The notes under the pieces were generated by a model that did no database searches, was not told where the DNA came from, and worked only from the letters and a program-made list of their open reading frames with translations. From Rhinopomastus cyanomelas (lineage: Eukaryota; Chordata; Aves; Bucerotiformes; Rhinopomastidae), in NCBI GenBank assembly GCA_013400115.1, contig VXBP01003612.1, positions 88,678 through 152,677 on the forward strand: a stretch of 64,000 bases of DNA, in the 5' to 3' direction. Positions within the stretch are counted from its first letter, which is position 1. Each line of letters opens with the position of its first letter. Made by a program: the position numbers and the translations under genes. This document shows positions 9,801 through 21,800 of the stretch, piece after piece.

Positions 9801-12800
9801 AGACGTACGTTTAGGCAGACTCTGTCCTGAGACACACCTGCTGGATTTGTGAGCAGTGGGGAGGCGGCGGTGGGGCAGGGGAGGAGCGGAGGCAGGTCTG
9901 AAGCCTTTGTTAAGGCAAAGACAAACAAATGACCCACCTGAAACAGCTCCCCAGAACCAGCAAGCACTCACCCCAAACAAACTCATCTGATCACTTGGAT
10001 CCAAAGTGTTAGAGAACCACTATGGGGATTTGGAAAGTTCCAGAGGGGCAGAGAAGCCCAGTAAAGCTTCCTGACCTCCTGCTGCCTGGCCAGCGCGCGG
10101 ACGTCTGCAAACTGCGCAACCTCCGCTCTCATGCTGACACAACACTGCAAACACTAATTAAACCCCATCTGAACTAGCTGGAAACTGGAGAGGGAAAGCT
10201 TTCTGTGTCAAGTACTCAGTGCTACACATTCCCAAAGCAGAGACACAGCCCAGAGAGTTTTCATCCTCCCCTCTTCATGATTTCACAGCTAAAAAGCTCT
10301 TCTGAAGGGACAGAACCCTTCTGGTGACCCACCTGCTGTTGCTGTTGATACATGGTGGTCTGCTGGCTGGGGAAGGGGCTGCCCGAGGATGTGCCTTGAG
10401 TGGAGAATTGATTGCCATAGGAATCATGTCTGGAGGAGAAACACAAGGGTTAGGAGTCCGATCAGAGACACTCTCTTTGCTTTCAGAGACCCAGAGGTGT
10501 TTGTGGCAACACCCCACACAGACCTTTGCTGCTGCTGCTGCTGCTGAGGATAGCGGCTGGGAGAGTACATCCCCGACTCCGGGGTGGAAGGCATGATGTT
10601 TGGCTGCGCAGTTCCGCTTGCTAAGCTGCCCTCGGGTCCCATGCCGGGCTCCGTCCTGCAGGGAAACAAGGAGGGAAAAAAAAACCCCACAGGTTCATTT
10701 CAGCTCACTCCTCCAACAGAACCAGATGAGCAACACAGGCACCGGAGCAAAGAGCAAGTCGAGTTCAAGCACTCACCTCACTCTGTCGTAAGGACCTCCG
10801 TAGGAATAGTGTTGCCGCTGTCCCATGGCCATGTTACCCATCCCCGGACCTGCGGCACGATTGTAAGGGTCACCCATACCACTGTTGGGGCCCTGCCCTG
10901 AGGACATGAAGGGATCGCTTCCCGGAGCTGAAACATTGAAAGAAGGACCCATGAGCCTGTCTGCCTCTGCCTCTGAAAGACAGGTCCTGCCTTGTGGGTC
11001 AGGAGGGCTCCCAGAGCACGTCCCAGCGTGCAGCCAGGTGCTGAGAGGAGTATTCAAGGGGAAAAGGAGGAGCAGCACAGAAGGTCTTCCTCACCTTTCC
11101 TCATACTGCTGTAAGGATCTTTATTTGGCTCATAAGACATGCGACCCATCATGTCAGAGGTATTCATGCTGGGCTGGTACCCTGGATTTGGAGTCATGGA
11201 GTTCCGCTTCTGGAACGTGGGATCGCTCCCATCTGCGAAGGCATCCTGAAGGCCCACAGAGTTACTCCTGATGCAAAAAGAACCCCCACAAACACAGGAT
11301 TAGAGAGGTCCGGGATGCTCCTCAGGATACTTTTCCCCACTTGCCCTCCCTTGGGTGTTGTTATCCCCTAGAAGGGCCACAGTCATGCTCCTCCAAGCAT
11401 GACTTCCACAGTAGTGTCCTCAGAAGTAATGATGTGGAGCCACCAACGTCACTGTGAGCCACTAACGAAGGAGCAAAGCCACAGAGCCCCATCAGAACAG
11501 ACACTCGAGTCTCCAGCCACCTGCAGGAGTGACCCAGAGGCCTGCTCACGTTCACAGCTCGCACCCAGCACAGCCCAGGGAAGGTGCAGTGGTTTCATAC
11601 CTGATGCCTGGCAAAGGGGGCATCTGACTGTGTGGCGTAGATGCTGGAGTTGGTGGCTTCAAGTCTCCTCCCTCTGCCATGGAGCTGCTGGTGGACTGAG
11701 GTGTCTGAGGACCCTGCATGGAGCCTGAACCCGCTACAACAACAAGAGAAATGTGGAGTGAGCAGCTTTGCACCCTACACACGCAGCCCAGAACCTCCCA
11801 GAAGATCAGTCTTGAGAACAGAGAGCAAAAGGGTCCTTCAAGAAAGAAACAGATGAAACAGGGCCAAAATAAAGTACAAGTAGCTCAACACTTCAAGGAC
11901 ATACTGAGCCAGACTTCCCAGAAGAGCCCTGTGCAGTCAGTTAAAGCTGAGAGGATGAGTTTTCATCCTGCCTTCGCTCTTAACCACATTTCCTTCCACC
12001 CACCATGGCACCACTACTGAGGCACTGGGTGGTGCTGGCCAAGCTGCCTGGCTTCAAAGGTTGGCTGATGCCCTACAGAGCTTCATGTGGCAGGGAATAT
12101 GGTCCTTCTTGCCAAGTGACTATTGCTGACCCATCACCCTCACTTTCTAGCCAGGGTTTGAGCCTCGCGATCTTCCCAGTGATGGAAACTCCAGGACATC
12201 AGCTGAAGCCACCAAGTCACTCTGACCACAGCTCCTGTGTTTGCTCTGCCCTTCCAGAGGGGTTAATTCACGCAGGTTACGTTCAAGCACCACTCCCAAG
12301 GATTCCTGGAACAGGGAATGCCGGAGATGCCAGATCTTTCACTGAAGGACAAAACCCGTCCAGCCAGTTCCGTGCAAGCTGCGCTCCGCTGCGGCAAGCT
12401 TGCGCCAAACTCCGCGGCCGTCCTGCGCAATCCAGCTGTGCCCTCAGCTCCAGGAGCTCTCCTCTGCCCCAGCTCGCCAGGGCAGCGGCGGCTCTCGGGT
12501 CCGTAAGCTCCTCGCAGCTGGCAAGAGCCGAACTCTTCGTTAATGTTGCCATCGGTTACCATCCCCAGCACCCGATAGCCCTCAGCTTCAGCCCTACTGC
12601 TTGATGAGTCATTTCAGCTATTCATTAGAATCCTCCGAGGTCACATCCAGGCCATGTTTGTTTACACCCCACCTTCCTGGCACCCTGTCCTCTTCTCCGC
12701 GACTCCCTCCCTGCCCGGGGAGGTCTCGGGAGAAGGAAGGGCAGAAGCAGGCTCCACGGGGAGTTTCATTCATGGGCCCTCCCCGCTGCTCTCCTCCCCT

Positions 12801-15800
12801 CGTCAGCGGCGGCTCGGCTCCACGCGCTTCCCCCAGGAGCTCGTCTCCACTTGTGACGCTGGCATCAGCGAGGAGAGGCCTCAAGACATTCCCTGCGTCG
12901 CTGCCATTTGGTGTTTGTCCCCACCCCCTGCTGTCCCTCCCACTCACAAATTCACACACGGTTGGAGCGGGGCCAGTTCCACGCTCTGGGAATTAAAACC
13001 CATCGGCAGACTGGTTGCGCCTCCCCAAGGACACGCTGGGGTTTCTGAGCAGGAACCTAAAAAGGTTTGCAGGGAACCTGCTTGAGTAGTCCAGGAGGCA
13101 ACACACCCAGACTGCCCCAGCCAAGGCTTTTCTGCAAAACTTTTTAGGGGTTATGCATGGAGAACAGCTCCAGCACCCAGAGCTCTACCCTACAGGAGTG
13201 TCCTGCAAGGCCTCTAGATGCTCTGCAGCCTCGAGAAGTGGTTAAAGGAGACCTGTGCAGCCTGATCCTCAGCCTCATTCTCTAGTTATTCAGTAGCTAA
13301 TCTGACAGAACAGGCTGAAACGAAGCAGAAGCCAAAAGCAAGAGGCTATGAGGTCTGCAAAGAGAGCAAAGCACCTGTGTCTGGGTGGGAAGGACATTAA
13401 AATGTTGGAGCTGGTCCAGAGAAGGTCATGAAGACGATCAGAAGGATAAAGCCCTTCTTCTGTGGGGACAGGCCGAGAGAGTTGGGGCTATTTAGCCTGG
13501 TGAAGAGGAGAAGGCTCCAGGGGGACCTTACAGCAGCTTCCAGTACTTGAAGGAGCCTCTAAGATAGCTGGGGAAGGGCTTTTACAAGAGTTTGTAGCGA
13601 CAGGATGAGGGGAAATGGCTTTAAGCTGGAAGACAAGAGATTTAGATTGGATATTGGGAGGAAATTCTTTCCAGTGAGGGTGCTGAGGCCCTGCAACAGG
13701 TTGCCCAGGGAGGCTGTGGCTGCTCCATCCTTGGCAGTGTTCAAGGCCAGTGGGATGGGGCTCTGGGCAACCTGGTCTGGTGAGAGATGTTGCTGCTGGC
13801 ACCACATGGGCTTCAAGATTCCTTCCAACCCAGACTGTTATACGATTACAGAGCCCTTCATTCACAGGATGGGTTTCCTAACACCGTGCTGTTGCCCACT
13901 CAGGTATCAAAGGGGGATGTTCCTCCCAAGACTGGAGGATGCTGCTTCAGCAAACCCTTGGAACTCAACACTCCTCGAAGGCTCTTAAGCCAGGAGCAGA
14001 GGTTTGAGAGAGCAATTTGTGCTGCACCCTACACCCTGTGTTCCTGCTGCTCTAGGGGAGCAAGAGAAAGAGGGAAGAAAAGGGGACATGACACAGGAGC
14101 ATGAACATGCTGAGTGATACAGCTTAAAGGATCAGAGCAACCAAGCATGCTTCAGTGCTGCCTCTGCGCATTCCTAGTTGCAGGAGTCTGGAGTAAGACA
14201 AGAGGAGACGAAGAGTTTAAATAGGAAACACAGCACAGTCCTCTCACAGCAGGAATCCAACCTGTGCACAAGCTGCACAAACAAACGTGCAGGGTCTGGG
14301 ACAGCACCTCTGCAAATTCCTCCTGCTGAGGTGCTGAACCAAGAGCTCACCTGTGCCACAGCCCCAAGGCAGAGTCACGACTTCACAAACCAGTGTCTTG
14401 GGGAAAACAGAATCAAGTGCATGGTTCTGACAGGCACCTCGTGCTACCAGAGGTTTCAAACAGCTTCCTCAAAGTCTCAGCTCTCTCCAAATGAACTCCA
14501 AATGCTTATCTTAACATCTCTGTTCCACTGCCTCCGTATCTCAGGGGGGCTGGAAGGAGGTTTTGGAAAGTAAAGCAGGGAAGGACTTGTGGTCTTGTTT
14601 AAGCAGGACTCAGACACCGCTTTAGACAGTTTAGTCTGAAGACACAAAAGTTGCTTTATGGGGCAGAACAGACCAAGGCTGGAGCTATGCTGGGACAGAC
14701 TTCCTGACCAGTGAAAAGACATGATAGAGCTCTTTAAAAAACACCCTTCTGTAACTGAGAGGGCAGATAACTGGAGCTCCTAGACAGACTGTCCATCAAG
14801 GGCTTATAGCAGGGCTCAGAGACAACTGCAGCACAATCAAAAATGGTTCATTATTCCACTCCTTCGGAGCCAGACTAAGAGGTTGCCAGGCTTCCCAACC
14901 AAAAAGGCATTTTCTTTTCAAACATTACAAGAACTTCAAAGCAGGCAAAGTTTTTATTTCACCTACGTGAACAGGCTCCTGACCAGAAAAAGCATCTGAA
15001 GGATTTTGCTCATGAGAGGAGCTGGAAAGCTGAAGCTTAAATGGTTGGCAAGTTCAGCAGCGATTCAAGCAATGAACTCAATGCAAATGAGACAGAAATG
15101 ATCAGACTTTCTGAAGAGTACAGCACGCACTGCTAGCCTGGACATTTGAGCCTTTCCTTTTTGTTTAACAAATCTGAATTGAACACATTAAATATTCAGA
15201 AAGTGGAGCAGCCCATCAGATCTGAAACAACCGCAGAAGTTCATTTCAAAGGGCCTGATTTCTAGAGCATTCAACCTGGAAGAGGCTCACAGAGCCTCCA
15301 AGTCTTCCCTGTCCCCTGCTGAAGACAGAAGGGGGAACTGACATGGATGATGGGTCATATAATGACAGGACAAGGGGCAACAGGTGTGGAAGCTCCTCTG
15401 CTCCAGCACACATCAATGTGAGAAGGACCTTCTTCCCAGTGAGGGTGCCAGAGCCCTAGAAGGAGCTGCCCAGGGGGGTTGTGGAGTCTCCTTCTCTGGA
15501 GACATTTCAAACCCACCTGGAGATGTTCCTTTGTGACTGGATCTAAAAGATCCTCCTGTGGCAGGGGGATGAGACTGGATGATCTTTCAAGGTCCCTCCC
15601 TACCCCTAATGTTCTGTGAGGATGAGCCCTCACTCGCAGAAGGCAGCACCTACATAGCCAGAACGAGCAGAGCTTTTCCAGCAAGTTCTCAAAGCAAAGC
15701 AGTGACAAGGGTGGCTGTTAGGTTCTGCAGAGATCACCCTGTGGGGTAACTCCAGGCTCCTCTCTCCACCACAATCTCCTACAGCCCGTGATGTACCAGT

Positions 15801-18800
15801 AAGTGCAGAGGTGGCTGTGTGTAGGGAAGGTTGTATTTGTAAGTTTTCCTTTCTCTTAGGCTTAGGACAGAGGCAGGACGCCTTTCCTCTGAGCTAAGCC
15901 AAGAGGCTGCACACACTTCCACTAGCATTCACTCCCACATTATGGACCAACCAGAGAACTTTCAACTAGAAAGACGCAGGGGCTTCATGGAGATTTGGAA
16001 CCAGTCTGGCCCACAGCACCCGGAGCTGGGCGCACGGTGCCAGAGATCCTCTGGTTCCAAGACTCACTGCACACCTTAAGCCAGTGCCTAAACTCACCTG
16101 GAGATGGAGGCTGTATCTTAGTCTGAGACTTCTTTGAATCAGCAGCTGCAAAGATATCTGGAGGGGGGTCTTCACCTCGCTCAATCTTGCACTCAAAGGC
16201 ATAGAGACACTGGATGTACTGCTTCTTCAAAGAACTAGCTGCACTGCTGGACGTGCCCACGTTGAGGTTTGTGGCTAATTCACGCCATTTCTTGTTTTTG
16301 TTGACCTGAAAAACCAAACCAGAGGCTCTCAACTCAGAAACTGCACAAGATTCCATGGGGAGAATTCAACAGTTCCCCCAGTGGACCCAAAGGACACATG
16401 AGGGCTGAGCAGAGCAGATAGGAGTTGTGCTCTAAACTCAAAACTAGTAAAATCTCCTCCTTGCCCATAAGAAGCTTTGCAAACAGGGGCAGATTACAAG
16501 TGGAATCAGTCTTGAGGGCAGCTGGCAGCCAGATGCAAAGACAAAGCAGCACCAGTCTCTGCACTGGCCAAGGCAGGGAGAAAAAAGACCTGAACTGATT
16601 TTCACTAGAGACTGGTTCTCAGCCAGACAATGAGAGGAGTAGAATCCCTTGCAGGATGCTGGGTAAAATAAACACTGCTAAAGGTGAAGTTACTGCTCAC
16701 ATTGAGCCACAAAGCCAACCTGGAATCGAGTTGCCCACTGGCTTGCGATCAAATACAAAGAGCCGGTCAGCACAGCAGCTGCTGGACACTCACCTGAGTC
16801 AGTCCTCCAATCTCCTTCACTGAGATGTAGAGCCGGTAAAGGTCCAAGGGTTTCCTGCCTACTGCTGGGAGGTTGGTCATGCCCATGGCCTTCTCCTCGG
16901 TAAAGGCCAGGTACCGATCCACCCAGATCTTCCTCTCGGGCTCTCCACCCAGCTCATAGAGTTTGGTGATCTTCTCATTGGTTGTAGTTGAGGAACTGGA
17001 CTTCTAGGAGAAGGAGAGAGATATCAGGACTGAGCAGTACAAAAGCAGCCAGCTCACACCGAGATGGATCCAAAAAACCAGTCAGATCAGAGTTCAAAGT
17101 TCTGCTGGTATCTTAAGAACAACTTTGCACTACACCTACACTCGGCCAAGATCAACGTCAGGCAAGTATTATTCCACAAAGGTATCACAAAACCAGCTGC
17201 TGCTCAGGGAATTCACAGAGCAAATCAAGGAGCGGTTGCAGGCAAACCTCAAGGAGATGTTGCAGAGAGCCATCCAGCTCTCTTGAGACAAGAGGAACCA
17301 GGAATTCCTGCACACCGGAGTGTCTGTGATACGAGTTCACAGCTATGAAGTGGGAGTATCACACGCTAGCCTCCACGCATCTGATTCACTGACTCTCTGC
17401 AGAGGTGAAGCCTGGGGTCCTGCGTCTTGCCCAGCTTCCCCCCAAGGCTTTTGATACAGTGGCACCAACATGTTGCTTTGTATTTCACCCTCCCTGGGTC
17501 ACAGACACCTGGAGTGGAGTCAGAAACAGCTCTGGCACCTTAAACACTTCCTTAAACACAAACTCACAAAGTAGAGGTGAACTTGAAACCTGATGATGTT
17601 CTAGCTGAAGCCCTACACCCAGGGCTGAGTGCATTCACTAGCACATGAGATAGTCCATGGACAGCACAGAACAACCCTTATTTGTAGCTTCTGGCATCAC
17701 CTGGGCCAAGAGAATTCAAGTCCTTGTTCATCATAAACAGAAGGGCAAATGCCAAAGACATGAGCAGAAGTCATCTTCTGAATCCTCTCACTTCTGAGGA
17801 TCCAAACTCCGAAGCTGAGGAACCAAACTACAGGAACGAAACTTGCAGAGCACTTCTTTTCCTTCAAGTGGCAAAAAAGGAGACTATGGACTCAGACTTC
17901 TTCTTTAGTGGGTCTTTTGAAAGTGGTGGCCATCACACAAATTTAAACACTCCCTGCAGAACTTGTTCGCCTCCCTCTTCTGGCTTGAACACAGGATTCC
18001 TAAGAAGTTTGTTTGAGAAACAACTCTAATGCTTCAGTGTCCCACTCCTGGCCAGGAGGCAGTGACTGTCAGGCTCCAAGCCAACATGCTCAGGTCTGCA
18101 GACTCTTCTCTCAGACTGTGGCAGGTCTGTTTTGCACGTGAGAAATGCCCCAAAACACTAAGCAGCCACCCTCTTTGTTTCAGAACAGTTTAGGAATCGC
18201 AGAAGGAAAGCCTTCAAGTGTTTGAATTGTCCCTGGATATCCTGAAGAACCTCTCCGATCTGCTGGCACAGTCCAGGCACAGCCAGGGCTGGACACACCA
18301 GGTGGAATTCATGCTGGATCTCCTTACACTGAGCACTTCCACAGTCTTCTGCCTTTACACTTGTGAGTTAAACAATGAACAGTCTAGTTAGCTGCCCACA
18401 GGACCTGGATGAAGCTGACCCAGAAGGTGCCTCCATCCAGGTTCTTCTTTCCCAGTTAATAAAGACAAGTCTATCCCAAAACTGAAACAAAACACAGTGA
18501 TACCTCTGCCAAGGATCTGTGGGAGGCTCTAGACAGAGACCTGAGCTCCTGAGTCATTCAGCAGGAGAGGTGAACTCCAGTAGAAAAGTCCCTTTCCTGG
18601 TCTTACTGGGGCCTGATGGGTTGCTGTGGTGGAGTGGCCAAGTTGAGGCTCCTCAGGGGTGCTGTTATTAACGTTAGCAGGTATTTAGTGCTTTATTACA
18701 AATCTAGGCAGAGCCTCCTCCAAGCCAGGCGTACATGTGCTCTGAGACTTCCGTTACTCACGCTCCAAAACATAACACATCCCAGAAGAGGGTAACGGGG

Positions 18801-21800
18801 AGATCACACACTACAAGGACAACCACACTAATGAGAATTTTGTTCAGGGCAAGGAGGATGAATCAAATTAAGCTCCTCTCAGGAACCACGCTCGCTACTA
18901 GATAGATGAGAATTCAATCCAAGTTAACATGCCATTTTATTTCCCTGGATGATGAGGAGGATCAGAGTCATTAAAAACAAAACTCAAAACATTTTACCTT
19001 TGACTTGGATTCTGCTTTTGGCGTCCCATCTGCCTTATTGTTCATTTTAGCGGCGGGCGTTAGTTTGACATCCCCAAGACCCATCATTTCAGGGCTGGCT
19101 GCCATCCCTAGGAAGTTAAAGGACTCTTTAAGCCTGATTTTTGAATCCAGTACCATAGGAAACATGACAACACCCCAACAGCCAGCACTGGCTTACCTGC
19201 AGAGTTGTTGGCCATGTTCCCACCCATCGGGTAGGGGGGGCCCTGGGGGTTTATCATGCCGGCCATACTGTTAATTCCCTGTCCATAAGGAGGTCCAGTG
19301 CCCATCATTGCCCCTTGATTCATGTTGGGATAACCAGGAGGCCTAGAGAAGGCAAGGAAGAGACAAGACACTTACTCCAAGTACTAACATAATACAAGCA
19401 GTAACATCATCTCCCCTAAGGAAGCAGGTTGGCTAAATAATCTCTAGAGAGGAAGGAGAGAAGTGACTCTCTCCACCCATTTTTGCAGCAAAAGAGCAGA
19501 CTGGGTGCTCTGTTCATGCCCAGCTGCCCTAGAGCCTCGACCCCGTTTGCAAAAGAAAAGGGGATGGAAACCATCTGGAGAGAGGGGCTTCAGTTCTGAG
19601 TATTTATCACCCTTACTCTTGTTCTACTCCATCCCCACACCGAGCCCTCATTTCCATTGTTACGCTGCTGCTACAGGGAGGAACAGAACTGCAAATAACA
19701 TTATTTGTGCAGCTCCACAGGGTAACTGCTCCCACCTTTAATGGTTTCCCTTGTTTCTTTCCTTTCCCACAGCAGTTACAGCACTTAACAAGTATCTGAA
19801 AACATGATTCACTCGAACTTGTTACTCCAAGGGCAAAGCTTTGATGCCTCTATCGGCATTTGGGCTCCGGGCAGTCGCAGGGAACATGAGAGAGCAGAAC
19901 CAGCCCTTGAACTGGATAAAGAGCACAATGCCCAGCCAGAAAACCAGTATCTAACGGCTTTACTGGGGGGAGCCCAGTTAACAAGCTGGTTCACAGGACT
20001 CTGACAGGCCGCACACACCTCTCTGTGAACTGGGCAGTAAAAACTGGGCAGTAAAAACAAACAAGCAAGCACAGAAAACAGTTGCAAAGTTCAGTGCTGG
20101 ATTCCAGCTCCCTTTCCCACAGCTGCTCATCAAGGTCCTAAGAGGAAGAAGTTCATTATGCTGGACAAGTCATGCCTGGGATCAGAGGAAAGCAGCTGCC
20201 TGGCTGGCTGAGGGAATGAGGGGCTTTAACACAAAGACAACCAGGAAGCAAAAAAACCAGAAGGATCTCAGATTGGAGTAGATTTCCCCTGTGAACATTA
20301 AAAATTCTCTAAGCATCTCCCTTCACACTGCTGGTCCAAGCTTTATGCCCTTCCTTTTTTAACACTTAAGATGGGTGAAGATGTCTTCAAGAAGGGGAAA
20401 CCTTCAAGGAAAGGTTTGAGGAAGCCCATTACCAAGGCAGTGGAGGTTCAGCATTCCCCCAGATCTGGGGTATTCCATCTGCACAGAATCACAGTCACAG
20501 AACGTCAGGGATTGGAAGGGACCTCGAAAGATCAGCCAGTCCAATCCCCTGACACAGCAGGATCCCCTAGATCCAGTCGCACAGGAACTTGGCCAGGAGG
20601 GTTTGAAATGTCTTCAGAGGAGACTCCACAACCCCCCTGGGCAGCCCCTGCCAGGGCTCTGGCACCCTCACTGCCAACAAGGTCCTTCTCACACTGATGT
20701 GGAACCTCCTCTGCTCCAGCTCACACCCGCTGCCCCTTGTCCTGTCACTGGGTGCCCCTGAGCAGAGCCTGGCTCCATGCTCCTCACACCCACCCTTCAC
20801 ATATTGATCAACATTCATGGGGTCAACCCTCACTCTCCTTTTTTTCTGAGCTCAAGAGCCCCAGCTCCCTCAGCCTTTCCTCATCAGAGAGATGCTCCCC
20901 TCCCTTCATCCTCCTTGTGGCTCTGCGCTGGGCTCTCTCCAGCAGCTCTGTGTCCTTCAGGAACTGAGGGGCCCAGAACTGGGCATAATCTTCCAGGGAA
21001 GGGTTTTGGGGTGATCTCCCTGCTCACCTGGTCTGGATGGAGTTGGCAGCAGCATGCATGGCCGCGGCAGCCGCTTCTTGTGCTTTGCGATTCATGCCAC
21101 CGGGCGGGGGGCACATCCCTGTCCCCACCTGAGGCGGCATGTTGGCCATGTTGGGTCCATAAGGTCTGTTCCCCATGGTGGCATGGCTCATTCTTCCTGG
21201 AGGAAGCCCACTGTATGGTGGCACACCAGTCTGCCCATGCATCTGACTCCCTGCTCCCATGGGGTTCATGCTTCCTCCCATTCCTGGACTGGGATAGTTG
21301 GCATTGGACATAGCATTGTAGTTTGGCTGCCTGGGATAACCTCCTAAGAGATAAAAAAGAGATGGGGGTGGGGGGGAGAAGACAACATCATTCAACTAGT
21401 TAGTTTGTGAATCACCATCAAAATATTCTATCAGCAAATATTTAAAGATCACTAACAGAGATGAGGGGGAGTGTTAACACCTCAACAAAAAGTCAAAGTA
21501 CTTGGCTAGAAGCCACATCAAATGTGTTTTGACACAGCTAAGTAACAACATCGATTCAAAGAGCTGCCTGAAACTCTCCCAAACCTCAACTGAGCATCAG
21601 GAGCTAAATGGTCCAGGACAGGATGTGAAGAGCTCACTTAACCCTTTCCAAAGCACACAACTTTCTTTCTCTCCAAAATAACTGGTCCTTTACTGGATGC
21701 ACAGCTGACATCTTTTTTTAATGAAGAGAGGAAGAGTCCTACATTTAGAAATACAACTAGCCCTCAAAGCAACGTACTTCATCAATCTCAAAGTCATCCT

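Larger units (their letters stand above)
11734..16097 (-). other. ARID1A: Intron 12
   Basis: 4,364 bp. It contains a CpG-rich stretch (about 12,360-12,960) and two plus-oriented CR1 3-prime fragments (about 13,375-13,850 and 15,355-15,625). The remaining sequence shows no recognisable gene or repeat. Confidence 0.9.

Noticed and set aside
12005..12604. 199-residue plus-strand open frame in intron 12
   Set aside because: It overlaps the CpG-rich patch, where stop codons are rare. Composition is not protein-like and no homology is recognised.
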